Shown: positions 19,134-28,250, numbered from the stretch's first letter. The stretch is 64,000 nucleotides of DNA from Paracnuella aquatica (GCF_003332885.2 NZ_QOWJ01000001.1:1054001-1118000), one strand, 5' to 3'. Notes: generated from the sequence alone by a model not told the origin. Numbers and translations: made by a program.

Positions 19134-20246
19134 ATGACACATTTCCGATACAACATTTTTACCCTCGGCATTGAAGAAGAGTATATGGTGCTGGACCCGA
19201 ACACGGGGGAATTGAAAAGCCACCAGCAGCGCATTGTACACGAGGGCCATAAAATAATTAAAGACAAGGTAAAAGCAGAAATGCACCAGGCGGTGGTAGA
19301 AGTGGGCACCGACATTTGCCAAAATGCCGACGAAGCTTTTGAAGACGTGGCCAACCTGCGCAAAACCGTGTCGGGCATTGCCGATGGACTGGGGTTAAAA
19401 CTTGGCGCGGCAGGCACCCACCCTTTTAGCCATTGGGAAAAACAACTGATCACCGAGCACGATCGTTATAATGAAATTGTGGCGGAGCTGCAGGAAGCTG
19501 CCCGCAGCAACCTCATTTTTGGATTGCATGTGCATGTGGGCATGGAAACCCGCGAAATGGCGATGCATATTGCGAACAGCACCCGCTATTTTCTGCCGCA
19601 TATTTATGCGCTGAGCACCAACTCGCCTTTTTGGGAAGGCCGCAAAACCGGGTACAAATCTTTTCGCAGCAAGGTGTTTGATAAGTTCCCACGTACAGGC
19701 ATACCCGAAGTGTTCGACAGTATTGAAGCGTACGATTGTTACCTGAAGTTGTTGATCAAAACCAACTGTATTGACAATGGGAAAAAAATATGGTGGGACC
19801 TGCGGGTGCATCCATATTTCAACACCGTTGAATTCCGCATTTGCGATGTGCCACTGACCGTGAAAGAAACGGTGGCCATTGCGGCAATCTTTCAGGCGGT
19901 GTGTGCCAAAATATACAAGCTGCGCCTGCAGAACATGAACTTCATCCAGTACTCACGGCACCTGATCAACGAAAATAAATGGCGGGCCAGCCGCTATGGA
20001 ATCGACGGCCGACTGATTGATTTTGGCAAAGAAGAAGAAATTGATACACGGGTGTTGATTTACGAGCTGCTTGATTTCATTGACGACGTAGTAGACGGCT
20101 TGGGATCGAGGCACCACTTGCAGGAAGTGCACCGCATTTTGGAGGAGGGCACCGGCGCCGACCGACAGTTGGAAGTGTACGAGCAAACCGGTTCGCTGCA
20201 GGCAGTGGTGCAAATGATTGAGTCAAAATTCCTGGAGGGGATATAG
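19134..20246 (+). CDS. Carboxylate-amine ligase, glutamate-cysteine ligase type 2 family (YbdK-like)
   Basis: The start at 19134 (MTHFRYNIF) directly precedes the family's N-terminal motif TLGIEEEYMVLD; an upstream in-frame ATG at 19062 would overlap the ATP-grasp gene and add unrelated residues. The 370-residue length is right for YbdK-like GCS2 enzymes. Other marks are GLHVHVGM (metal-binding His), ALSTNSPFWEG, TGYKSFRS, WWDLRVHPYFNTVEFRICD and SRHHLQEV. Family members join an amino acid to the gamma-carboxyl of glutamate or make similar amide bonds with ATP; the substrate pair is unknown. It probably forms an operon with the ATP-grasp gene. Confidence 0.92.
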   Translation: MTHFRYNIFTLGIEEEYMVLDPNTGELKSHQQRIVHEGHKIIKDKVKAEMHQAVVEVGTDICQNADEAFEDVANLRKTVSGIADGLGLKLGAAGTHPFSHWEKQLITEHDRYNEIVAELQEAARSNLIFGLHVHVGMETREMAMHIANSTRYFLPHIYALSTNSPFWEGRKTGYKSFRSKVFDKFPRTGIPEVFDSIEAYDCYLKLLIKTNCIDNGKKIWWDLRVHPYFNTVEFRICDVPLTVKETVAIAAIFQAVCAKIYKLRLQNMNFIQYSRHLINENKWRASRYGIDGRLIDFGKEEEIDTRVLIYELLDFIDDVVDGLGSRHHLQEVHRILEEGTGADRQLEVYEQTGSLQAVVQMIESKFLEGI

Positions 20247-20339
20247 CAAAAATTAATATTCGTGTTTCAATTTATTTAGTAGATTAGAGATGCCCTTGCA
20301 ATCCTTTCAAAAAACCAGGCCTGGCTGGCCCCCGTTTTT

Positions 20340-20603
20340 ATGGCGCGGATTTTTACCATCTTTTTTGAACACGAAAACACCACTTACAATGCAATGGTAA
20401 GTGTAAGGGAAACGCACCTGCTCACCGAGTATATCCTCAGCATTCCGGACGACCGACTGGAGCGGCAATTGCCCTCCAACCGGTTGATCCAATTGGAAAG
20501 CGGCGAACTGGTATTTGTGCCGGGGCAATTGCAGCCGCCCAATTTGCTCATGCAAGCCATTTCCAAAGCCGTAGCCGAACATTTACAATTGGTGAAAAGC
20601 TAA
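20340..20603 (+). CDS. Small protein of unknown function, 87 residues
   Basis: The frame starts at an ATG 93 bp after the carboxylate-amine ligase and has no better competitor. The protein has no signal or membrane segment. The first half looks like a beta-alpha unit (RIFTIFFEHENTTYNAMVSV), the middle is acidic and Leu-rich, and the end is helical (MQAISKAVAEHLQLVKS). I do not recognise a family. Its codon use resembles its neighbours and it lies between pathway genes, so it is probably real. Confidence 0.6.
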   Translation: MARIFTIFFEHENTTYNAMVSVRETHLLTEYILSIPDDRLERQLPSNRLIQLESGELVFVPGQLQPPNLLMQAISKAVAEHLQLVKS

Positions 20604-20716
20604 ATTTCGTTTAGGCTTGCACGTTATTATAGCAAAGAGATTGCTGCCCGGTTTCTAAAGCGGAAAACTTCCATTGCCCCACTTATTGCCTATTTTCCCA
20701 ATCACAACACACTCAC

Positions 20717-22369
20717 ATGCGAAAAATATGGAGCGCCGTGTTGCTAACGGCAGCTACTGGCGCCAGTGCACAAAGCCGCACCGACACGATCAAGTGGATA
20801 CAGGAAACCTCCTCCTACTACGACCTGCAATACACCGCCGCCGAAGCCGATTCTGCGGTGGAATCGATGCGGGAATTTTACGATGCCTACCGCAACCTGC
20901 ACAACCGCCTGGCGGTAAACGCACTGCCCTACCCTTTTGCATTTAAGCCGGCGCCTGTCGGTTTCAAAATGCCGCAACCGGCGGTAAAAAAAGCCATTCC
21001 GCTGCCGCAAAATGTATCCCTCCCGCAAAACCGGGAGGACCTCGCTTTTTACTCTGTAGGCCAGCTGGCATCTCTGATCAAAAACAAAAAGATTACCTCT
21101 GTTGCGTTGACCGAGTTTTTCCTGCAGCGGCTGAAGAAATGGGACGACTCGTTGCATTGCGTTATTTCCTACACCGAGGAACTGGCCATGCAACAAGCAA
21201 GAAAAGCGGATGCTGAATTGGCGAAAGGCATTTACCGCGGACCGCTACACGGCATTCCTTACGGGTTGAAAGACCTGTTTGCCGTAAAAGGTACCCGCAC
21301 CACCTGGGGCTCCACTCCGTACCGGGAACAGGTAATTGAAGAAGATGCGTTTGTGTACACCCAATTGCAAAAAGCCGGTGCGGTACTTTGTGCAAAGCTG
21401 TCGCTGGGTGCGCTGGCGTTTAACGACCTGTGGTTTGGCGGCCAAACCAAAAATCCATGGAACCTGCGGCAAGGGTCCAGCGGCTCGTCGGCGGGTTCTG
21501 CAGCCGCTACTGCGGCGGGTTTGCTGCCCTTTGCCATCGGCACCGAAACCTGGGGTTCTATTGTTTCGCCATCAACTAGATGCGGCGCCACCGGGCTGCG
21601 CCCAACGTTTGGCGCCGTCAGCCGCAGCGGGGCAATGGTATTGAGCTGGAGCCTCGATAAAATCGGGCCCATTTGCCGCAGCGCGGCCGATTGTGCAATT
21701 GTTTTTGCAGCCATTAAAGGAACCGATGGCGTAGATCCATCTGCAGTGGCCTATGCTTTCAATTACCCCGCTACTAAACCGGTGCGGAGCTTGCGGATTG
21801 CCTATGCGGCCAACTATTTCGACAAGCTGCCCCGCGAATCAGCCGAATGGCAGGCTTTGGAAGTGTTTAAAAAATTGAATCCGAATATTGAGGCAACTAC
21901 CTTTCCCGATACGGCATATTTCCCTGCCGACATCATGAATATGGTTATTTCAGCCGAAGGTGCTGCTGCGTTTGATGAACTTACCCGCACCAGCCGCGAC
22001 TCCCTGATAGAGCGGCAGGACAAAGGTTTTTGGCCCAATATCTTCAGGGCGTCGCGGCTGATACCTGCTGCCGAATACATTAATGCGAACCGATTTCGTG
22101 CAGCCTTGATCCGGCAAATGCACGACTTCATGCAGCAATGGGACGTGGTGATCGTGCCCACTTTTTCAGGAAACCAATCGGCCATTACCAACCTGACGGG
22201 GCACCCGGCACTCGTGTTTCCCATTGGCTTCAGCAACCGCGGCAATCCGTTGAGCATTACATTGCTCGGCAACCTGTATGATGAAGGGTCGATTTTACAG
22301 GCGGGAAGCGCATTTCAGGATACTACCGATTTTAATAAAAAGCATCCGCCACTTTTTGTCGGCAAATAA
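20717..22369 (+). CDS. Secreted amidase, amidase-signature family
   Basis: This 550-residue protein starts with a signal peptide (ends near ASAQS). A helical N-terminal extension of about 100 residues precedes the amidase-signature domain. The Ser-cisSer-Lys triad can be placed: Lys185 in PYGLKDL, the serine-rich loop QGSSGSSAGSA, and the nucleophile Ser281 in TETWGSIVSPS. The usual GGS at the nucleophile is WGS here. The family hydrolyses amide bonds in compounds ranging from acetamide to Gln-tRNA; the signal peptide argues against a GatA role. It sits between the ligase genes and an amidohydrolase, so peptide or amide salvage is plausible. Confidence 0.9.
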   Translation: MRKIWSAVLLTAATGASAQSRTDTIKWIQETSSYYDLQYTAAEADSAVESMREFYDAYRNLHNRLAVNALPYPFAFKPAPVGFKMPQPAVKKAIPLPQNVSLPQNREDLAFYSVGQLASLIKNKKITSVALTEFFLQRLKKWDDSLHCVISYTEELAMQQARKADAELAKGIYRGPLHGIPYGLKDLFAVKGTRTTWGSTPYREQVIEEDAFVYTQLQKAGAVLCAKLSLGALAFNDLWFGGQTKNPWNLRQGSSGSSAGSAAATAAGLLPFAIGTETWGSIVSPSTRCGATGLRPTFGAVSRSGAMVLSWSLDKIGPICRSAADCAIVFAAIKGTDGVDPSAVAYAFNYPATKPVRSLRIAYAANYFDKLPRESAEWQALEVFKKLNPNIEATTFPDTAYFPADIMNMVISAEGAAAFDELTRTSRDSLIERQDKGFWPNIFRASRLIPAAEYINANRFRAALIRQMHDFMQQWDVVIVPTFSGNQSAITNLTGHPALVFPIGFSNRGNPLSITLLGNLYDEGSILQAGSAFQDTTDFNKKHPPLFVGK

Positions 22370-22502
22370 ATACTACTGAACGCATTTCTTTGCTTTGCAA
22401 AACATCATGCGGTTGCATCAATCAGTGCTTGCTGCGATGCAGCAAACATTGATGCCCGATTGTTTGTTGGAGCCAAACCAATTACAACATTTTTTTTCAT
22501 TC

Positions 22503-24143
22503 ATGCACCGGAATATCATCCCGCTTTTTGCCCTACTTGTTACATCATTGCTTATTGGTTGCAACTCCAAAACAGGTGCAGACCTGCTGGTGTTCAACGC
22601 AAAAATTTACACCGTCGATTCGCTGTTTAGCACTGCACAGGCCATGGCCATCAAAGATGGAAAGATAATAGCCACCGGCACCGATGCCAGCATCAGGGAA
22701 CGATTTACTGCGCCGGATACGCTGAATGCAGCGGGACGATTTATGTACCCCGGTTTTATTGATGCCCATGCGCATTTTTACCGCTATGGCCTTGGGTTGC
22801 AAACCGCCGACCTCACCGGCACACAAAGTTGGGAAGCGGCCCTCGCCAAACTCGATTCGTTTGCACAACAAAACACAGAAGGCTGGCTGGTTGGCCGCGG
22901 CTGGGATCAGAACGATTGGCCCAATAAAGCGTTTCCCACCAACGAAGCTTTAGATAAACTGTTCCCTACCCGCCCGGTGCTGCTGACCCGTGTGGATGGA
23001 CATGCGGCGATTGCCAACAGCGCTGCGTTGAAATTTGCCAACGTAACTGCTGCTACCACGCTAACCGGCGGAACGGTAGTGACCAAAAACGGCACTGCAA
23101 CCGGCCTGTTGATTGACAATGCAGTGGACCTGGTGGCATCGAAAATTCCGCCGGCCACACCGGCGCAGGTAGCGGCCGCATTGGACGATGCACAAAAAGC
23201 CTGTTTTGCTGTGGGCCTCACCACCGTTGACGATTGCGGACTCGATTACACCGAAATTCTTGCCATCGACAGCCTGCAAAAAAAGGGCGCACTCCAAATG
23301 CGGATATACGCTATGCTGAGCGATGCGCCGCGCAATTACGACTTTTTATTTAACCGCGGTGCGATCAAAACGCCGCTCTTGAATGTCCGATCTTTTAAAG
23401 TATACGCCGATGGTGCATTGGGTTCGCGGGGTGCTTGCCTTTTGCAACCCTACTCCGACCAGCCCGACTGGACTGGATTTTTGTTGAGCCCTGCATCGCA
23501 TTTCGATTCGGTGGCAAGTGCCATTTACAATAAAGGGTTTCAAATGTGCACACACGCTATTGGCGACTCGGGCAACCGCGTGGTGCTGGATATTTACGCA
23601 AAATACCTCAAAGGCACCAACGACCGCCGCTGGCGTATTGAACATGCGCAGGTGGTGAGCCCGTTGGATTTTGGAAAATTCGGCGCCTATAGCGTGGTGC
23701 CTTCGGTGCAGCCAACGCATGCCACATCTGATATGTACTGGGCCGGCGAACGGCTGGGCAGAGACCGCGAAAAAGGCGCTTATGCATACAAGCAATTGAT
23801 GCAGCAAAACGGCTGGATCCCGCTGGGCACCGACTTCCCGGTGGAAGACATTTCGCCATTTAAAACTTTTTGTGCAGCCGTGTTTCGGCAGGATGCAAGG
23901 GGCTGGCCCGCTGGTGGCTACCAAACAGAAAACAGCTTAACCCGCCAGGAAGCACTCCGCGGCATGACGATCTGGGCTGCAAAGAGCAATTTTGAGGAAG
24001 GTGAAAAAGGCAGTTTGGAAAGGGGCAAATGGGCTGATTTTGTGTTGATGGATGTGGACCTGATGCAAGCTAGCGCTGCCGAAATTTTGTCGGCACAAGT
24101 GCATGCAACATTTATTGGCGGCAAAAAAGTGCACGGTAAGTAA
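22503..24143 (+). CDS. Lipoprotein amidohydrolase, YtcJ-like
   Basis: ATG at 22503 is chosen because it starts a lipoprotein signal (lipobox LIGC, about residue 19); the frame extends upstream only through a non-signal TTG start at 22395. The 546-residue protein has the amidohydrolase_3 layout: beta-strand cap (ADLLVFNAKIYTVD), metal site GFIDAHAHF, then DGALGSRGA, HAIGDSGN, RIEHAQV and GTDFPVE, all usual in the YtcJ subgroup. These are metal-dependent hydrolases of amides or cyclic amides with broad or unknown substrates. Export as a lipoprotein suggests periplasmic or surface action. Confidence 0.9.
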   Translation: MHRNIIPLFALLVTSLLIGCNSKTGADLLVFNAKIYTVDSLFSTAQAMAIKDGKIIATGTDASIRERFTAPDTLNAAGRFMYPGFIDAHAHFYRYGLGLQTADLTGTQSWEAALAKLDSFAQQNTEGWLVGRGWDQNDWPNKAFPTNEALDKLFPTRPVLLTRVDGHAAIANSAALKFANVTAATTLTGGTVVTKNGTATGLLIDNAVDLVASKIPPATPAQVAAALDDAQKACFAVGLTTVDDCGLDYTEILAIDSLQKKGALQMRIYAMLSDAPRNYDFLFNRGAIKTPLLNVRSFKVYADGALGSRGACLLQPYSDQPDWTGFLLSPASHFDSVASAIYNKGFQMCTHAIGDSGNRVVLDIYAKYLKGTNDRRWRIEHAQVVSPLDFGKFGAYSVVPSVQPTHATSDMYWAGERLGRDREKGAYAYKQLMQQNGWIPLGTDFPVEDISPFKTFCAAVFRQDARGWPAGGYQTENSLTRQEALRGMTIWAAKSNFEEGEKGSLERGKWADFVLMDVDLMQASAAEILSAQVHATFIGGKKVHGK

Positions 24144-24219
24144 ACACATTTTTACCCTAAATAGACACCTGCAATAAAGCAACAAAAGGCGGCCAAAAAA
24201 CCAAAAAATTTTAGTTGCG

Positions 24220-24227
24220 TACTTTTG
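24220..24227 (+). promoter_or_regulatory. Bacteroidota-type -7 box of the glutamine amidotransferase gene
   Basis: TACTTTTG is an exact TAnnTTTG match ending seven bases before the ATG at 24235. It implies that this gene has its own start site and an almost absent leader. Confidence 0.5.
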
Positions 24228-24234
24228 CGCCTTC

Positions 24235-25068
24235 ATGAATGTACGCATAGCAATTTTGGACCTTTATGAAGGCTATCCCAACCAGGGCATGCGCTGCCTG
24301 CGCGACATCATCCGTCAATGGAGCGAATTTCATGCGCATACGGTGCATGTAGATGAATTTGAGGTACGCATCAAACAGGAAGTGCCCGATCTCAACTACG
24401 ACATATATATTTCTACTGGCGGTCCCGGCAGCCCTATCGACAGCGAAGGATCGGATTGGGAACGGGCTTATTTTGGCTGGTTGCGGTCGGTGGAAAGCTG
24501 GAACAACAACCCGCATATTGCGCCCAAAAAGTTTGTGTTCCTCATCTGCCATTCCTTCCAGTTAGTGTGCCGCGATTATGGCATTGCCGAAGTGTGCAAA
24601 CGGAAGTCCACTTCCTTTGGCGTGTTTCCGGTGCACATCACACCGGGCGGCCACCACGATTCGTTGTTCAAAGCCCTGAACGATCCATTTTACATAGTCG
24701 ACAGCCGCGACTGGCAGGTGATTCATCCCGACTGGGACCTGATCCGCAAAATGGGCGCCCATATTTTATGCATTGAAAAATACCGGCCGCATGTGCCTTA
24801 TGTGCAGGCCATCATGGGTATGCGCTTTTCGCCGTGGATGGTGGGCACGCAATTTCACCCCGAGGCAGATGCGCCGGGCATGAGTGCTTACCTGCAAAAC
24901 GAGCAGCGAAAAGAAATGGTGATCGAGCAACATGGCCTGGCCAAATGGGAAAGCATGGTGGAACAATTGAACGACCCCGACAAGATCATGTGGACCTATG
25001 CCCATGTGTTGCCCAATTTTTTAGATGGCGCAGTGCGGCATTTAACAGCAAACCCTACACACAATTAG
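24235..25068 (+). CDS. Class I glutamine amidotransferase-like protein
   Basis: The 277-residue protein has the class I amidotransferase fold: strand RIAILDLYEG, STGGPGSP, nucleophile strand VFLICHSFQL (Cys105) and the His-Glu pair in GTQFHPEAD (His208, Glu210). All three catalytic positions are present, but the elbow reads LICHSF rather than the usual G-x-C-x-G, so it is a divergent member. Classic members release ammonia from glutamine for a synthetase; none is fused here. It may supply ammonia to one of the nearby ligases, or act as a gamma-glutamyl hydrolase (both inference). The Spx-like gene begins 16 bp after its stop. Confidence 0.85.
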   Translation: MNVRIAILDLYEGYPNQGMRCLRDIIRQWSEFHAHTVHVDEFEVRIKQEVPDLNYDIYISTGGPGSPIDSEGSDWERAYFGWLRSVESWNNNPHIAPKKFVFLICHSFQLVCRDYGIAEVCKRKSTSFGVFPVHITPGGHHDSLFKALNDPFYIVDSRDWQVIHPDWDLIRKMGAHILCIEKYRPHVPYVQAIMGMRFSPWMVGTQFHPEADAPGMSAYLQNEQRKEMVIEQHGLAKWESMVEQLNDPDKIMWTYAHVLPNFLDGAVRHLTANPTHN

Positions 25069-25084
25069 TCGAACAATTTTTTAC

Positions 25085-25429
25085 ATGTACACAGTTTACG
25101 GACTGGCCAATTGCGATACTGTACGCAAGGCAATAAAATGGTTGAAAGAAATAAACCAATCTTTCCAGTTTCACGATTTTCGGAAAGACGGCATCGACGC
25201 AGAAAAAATAAATGACTGGGTATCGCAAATGGGCGTTGCTGTTTTATTGAATAAAAAAAGTGCCACCTGGCGTGGACTTGGTGAAGCGGAGCAAGCGGAA
25301 GCAGCAACAGAGCGAGGTGCTATCCAGTTAATGGCACAGCACCCCGCACTCATCAAACGGCCTGTAGTGGAACAGGAGGGTAAACTGGTTGCTGTGGGCT
25401 TTCCGGCAGCGGGTCTCGGTGCTGTTTAA
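25085..25429 (+). CDS. ArsC/Spx family thioredoxin-like protein (YffB-like)
   Basis: This 114-residue protein matches the small ArsC/Spx family. The N-terminal strand TVYGLANCDTVRKA places a single Cys in a C-x-x-x-R context, followed by FHDFRKDGI, a helical middle with LLNKKSATWRGL, and the conserved Arg-Pro in HPALIKRPVVE. It more closely resembles YffB than a true arsenate reductase, and no arsenic genes are nearby. YffB-like proteins are thought to have glutathione-linked reductase roles. It probably shares a transcript with the upstream amidotransferase. Confidence 0.85.
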   Translation: MYTVYGLANCDTVRKAIKWLKEINQSFQFHDFRKDGIDAEKINDWVSQMGVAVLLNKKSATWRGLGEAEQAEAATERGAIQLMAQHPALIKRPVVEQEGKLVAVGFPAAGLGAV

Positions 25430-25484
25430 ATAAAACAACACAATAAAATTAAATTCCGGCGGCGGCGTCAGGTTTTGTAAACAA

Positions 25485-25634
25485 ATGGCATTACCTTTGC
25501 CGCCTTCAAACCGCTTATTGACCAAACCCGGTGCCGTAAGACCGTGGATTGGAAAGGTGAGCAAAAGGCTCAAAGGCGTTACAGATAACAAAGGCAGGGA
25601 TTTTTACACCGACTTTTTTTCTGCATCCTCTTGA
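25485..25634 (+). CDS. Candidate small basic ORF or leader upstream of queA
   Basis: An ATG at 25485 opens a 49-codon frame (25485-25634) encoding a Lys/Arg-rich peptide with the segments PGAVRPWIGKVSKRLKGV and NKGRDFYTDFFS. No family is recognised. An exact -7 box (25492-25499) lies inside its first codons, so if that promoter is real, translation could only start further in, for example at TTG 25518. The stretch may instead be the queA leader or a small RNA. Confidence 0.25.
   Translation: MALPLPPSNRLLTKPGAVRPWIGKVSKRLKGVTDNKGRDFYTDFFSASS
25492..25499 (+). promoter_or_regulatory. Bacteroidota-type -7 box upstream of queA
   Basis: TACCTTTG followed by CCGCC is an exact TAnnTTTG match. It would give queA a leader of about 185 bases. 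Confidence 0.45.
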
Positions 25635-25689
25635 AACTTTAGCCCCGGGTTTCGCGTCATGAGGCATAAAACAACTGTAACAACAGCCC

Positions 25690-26739
25690 ATGAAGCTTTC
25701 TCAATTTAAGTTTGACCTCCCACTCAACCTCATTGCTCAAAATCCGGCCAAGAAACGCGAAGACTCACGCCTGATGGTGGTGGACCGCAAGACCGGTAAC
25801 ATCGAAAACAAATACTTCCGCGACATCCTCGACTACTTCGATGACAAAGATGTTTTTGTGGTAAACAATACCAAGGTTTTTCCCGCAAGAATGTACGGCC
25901 GGAAGGAAAAAACCGGTGCCAAGATCGAAGTGTTTTTGCTGCGCGAACTGAACAAGGAACACAACCTGTGGGATGTAATCGTTGATCCCGCAAGAAAGAT
26001 CCGTGTTGGGAACAAACTGTATTTTGGCGACAGCGAAGACCTGGTTGCTGAGGTAATTGACAACACCACTTCGCGTGGACGCACCATCAAGTTTTTGTTT
26101 GATGGCACCGACGAAGAGTTCCGACAGGTTTTGGAAAAACATGGTGAAACCCCGCTCCCTAAATACATCAAGCGCAAACCCGATGAAGAAGACCGCGAAC
26201 GCTACCAAACGGTGTATGCGAAGCACGAAGGTGCTGTAGCGGCGCCCACTGCCGGCCTGCATTTCAGCCGCGAACTGATCAAGCGTTGCGAGATCAAGGG
26301 CATCCGTTTTTCGGAAGTAACCCTGCACACCGGCCTCGGCACGTTCCGCCCCATTGAGGTGGAAGACCTGAGCAAGCACAAGATGGATGCAGAGTACTAC
26401 CGCATTGAAGAAGCGGCCTGCAAAATTGTAAACAAAGCAAAGGAAACTTCACACCGCATTTGCTCTATTGGTACTACTACCATGCGGGCTTTGGAATCTT
26501 CGTTTACTGCGCAAAAATTGCTGAAGCCATCGGAAGGCTGGACCAACACTTTTATCCACCCGCCGTACGATTTTTCAATTGCCGACTCGCTGGTGACCAA
26601 TTTTCACCTGCCTAAAACTTCCCTGCTCATCATGACCTGCGCTTTTGCCGGTTACGACCTGACCATGGAAGCGTACAAAAAAGCGATCAAGGATAAGTAT
26701 CGTTTCTTTAGCTACGGCGATGCGATGCTGGTAATCTAA
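25690..26739 (+). CDS. queA: S-adenosylmethionine:tRNA ribosyltransferase-isomerase
   Basis: The 349-residue protein is full length for QueA, which transfers and rearranges the ribosyl part of SAM onto preQ1 in tRNA to make epoxyqueuosine. Family landmarks are [13 protein letters not shown] at the N-terminus, the segment [46 protein letters not shown] and [12 protein letters not shown]. No preQ1 riboswitch was recognised upstream, and no other queuosine gene is adjacent. A clear terminator follows. Confidence 0.97.
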   Translation: MKLSQFKFDLPLNLIAQNPAKKREDSRLMVVDRKTGNIENKYFRDILDYFDDKDVFVVNNTKVFPARMYGRKEKTGAKIEVFLLRELNKEHNLWDVIVDPARKIRVGNKLYFGDSEDLVAEVIDNTTSRGRTIKFLFDGTDEEFRQVLEKHGETPLPKYIKRKPDEEDRERYQTVYAKHEGAVAAPTAGLHFSRELIKRCEIKGIRFSEVTLHTGLGTFRPIEVEDLSKHKMDAEYYRIEEAACKIVNKAKETSHRICSIGTTTMRALESSFTAQKLLKPSEGWTNTFIHPPYDFSIADSLVTNFHLPKTSLLIMTCAFAGYDLTMEAYKKAIKDKYRFFSYGDAMLVI

Positions 26740-26783
26740 AAGAACCCGGATTTTTAGGTTTTGAACAGATAATTTTGGAATAG

Positions 26784-26811
26784 AAAGAGGCGCTCATTGA
26801 GCGCCTCTTTT
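26784..26811. terminator. Terminator between queA and aspartokinase
   Basis: A hairpin with stem AAAGAGGCGCTCA and its exact complement, a two-base loop or less and T-rich sequence after it. It sits between convergent genes and can serve both. Confidence 0.88.
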
Positions 26812-26889
26812 GTTATTATTTGACGGAATAAATCTTTAAATCAAACTCCAATAAATTAATCCTTCAAAATCCGATTAATCCAAGTTCTA

Positions 26890-28209
26890 TTACAACTTAA
26901 ATACACCACTGTTGATCTTCTGCAGCACTTCTGTTTTTTGCGTTGCGGGCACCAGGATGGAAATGTTGTGCGGGCTGCCGCCGTAAGAAACCATGCGTAC
27001 TTCCACATCGGTCAGGCTGTTGAACACATCTTGCAGCGTCTGTGTATTGTCGGCAATTTCGTTGCCCACAATCGACACGATGGTCATGTTGCCTTCGGTT
27101 TCAACAGAGCCCAGTGCTTCCAGTTCTTTGCGGATCTGCGGCAGTGCGCTGTCGCTATCAATGGTCACCGATACAGCTACTTCCGAAGTGGTGATCATGT
27201 CGATCGGTGTGCGGTATTTTTCAAAGATTTCAAACACTTTGCGCAGGAAACCGTAAGCCAGCAACATGCGGCTGCTCTTGATGTTTACTGCAGTGATGCC
27301 GTCTTTTGCAGCCACCGCTTTCACCCCTTTCGATGCAGCTTCTGAAGTGATGGTGGTACCTTTTGCTTCGGGCTCCATGGTGTTGAGCAACTTTACGGGC
27401 ACTTTGTATTGCTGTGCGGGCCAGATAGATGCAGGGTGCAGAATTTTGGCACCGAAATAAGCCAGTTCTGCTGCCTCATCAAAGCTTAGTTGCTCGATGG
27501 GAAGGGTTTTGTTTACTACCCTTGGATCGTTGTTGTGCATGCCGCTAATGTCGGTCCAGATTTCACAAACCGAAGCCTGGATGGCAGCAGCAACCAACGA
27601 TGCGGTGTAATCAGATCCGCCACGTTTAAGGTTGTCCACTTCACCCCTGGCGTTGCGGCAAATATATCCTTGCGTGATGATCAGTTTTTTCTCGGGATGC
27701 TGTGCCAGCAAGCCTTTGAGGTTTTTGCTGATCTGCGGCACCGGCGGTTCGTCGTTTTCGTCAATCACCATAAAGTTCAGCGCCGGGAGCAGCAGGTGGT
27801 CAATGCCCTGCTCCTCGAGGTACACCGAAAACAATTTAGTGGAAATAAGCTCACCTTGCGCCAGGATGTCTTTGCTCAGGGCTTCGCTGTATGATATTTT
27901 CAGGATGATGTTCAGAAATTCGAAATGTTCCTGCAGGATGGCTTTGGCTTTGGCCAGCGCTGCTTCGCTTTGCACTAGTTCCTTAATGAACTCCTGGTAT
28001 TTTGCTTCCAGCGTATCGATCTTCTCCTTTGCTTCTTCCCGTTTCTGCGCAGCCAGCAGGGTTGCAATTTCTACCAACGAGTTTGTAGTACCCGACACTG
28101 CACTCAACACAACGATCTTTGGATCGCTGTCTTTGGTGATCAGTTGGGCCACGTCGTGCATGCGTTGCGGCTTACCTACCGAGGTGCCGCCGAACTTCAT
28201 TATTTTCAT
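26890..28209 (-). CDS. lysC: Aspartokinase
   Basis: The 439-residue monofunctional enzyme phosphorylates aspartate, the first step to lysine, threonine, methionine and diaminopimelate. The N-terminal kinase domain (about 1-290) starts with MKFGGTSVG and holds GFICR-like QGYICRNARGEVDNLKRGGSD, which binds substrate and nucleotide. Two ACT domains follow (about 305-439; MLLAYGFLRKVFEIFEKY, TIVSIVGNEIAD), consistent with feedback control by an amino acid. No homoserine dehydrogenase fusion is present. A TATTTTTG -7 box lies 41 bases upstream. Confidence 0.96.
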   Translation of the reverse strand: MKIMKFGGTSVGKPQRMHDVAQLITKDSDPKIVVLSAVSGTTNSLVEIATLLAAQKREEAKEKIDTLEAKYQEFIKELVQSEAALAKAKAILQEHFEFLNIILKISYSEALSKDILAQGELISTKLFSVYLEEQGIDHLLLPALNFMVIDENDEPPVPQISKNLKGLLAQHPEKKLIITQGYICRNARGEVDNLKRGGSDYTASLVAAAIQASVCEIWTDISGMHNNDPRVVNKTLPIEQLSFDEAAELAYFGAKILHPASIWPAQQYKVPVKLLNTMEPEAKGTTITSEAASKGVKAVAAKDGITAVNIKSSRMLLAYGFLRKVFEIFEKYRTPIDMITTSEVAVSVTIDSDSALPQIRKELEALGSVETEGNMTIVSIVGNEIADNTQTLQDVFNSLTDVEVRMVSYGGSPHNISILVPATQKTEVLQKINSGVFKL

Positions 28210-28250
28210 AAACCGGTCCCTGTAAATGCAGGATTTTTTTTGATGAGGTG

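Noticed and set aside
18323-19453. 376-codon minus-strand frame across the ATP-grasp and carboxylate-amine ligase genes
   Set aside because: Both plus-strand genes have clear motifs; this frame has none and spans their junction.
25085-25429. Arsenate reductase
   Set aside because: The protein fits YffB-like Spx/ArsC relatives better, and no arsenite exporter or ArsR gene is adjacent.
25500-25689. preQ1 riboswitch upstream of queA
   Set aside because: No C-rich loop and A-rich tail pseudoknot pattern could be found in the leader.
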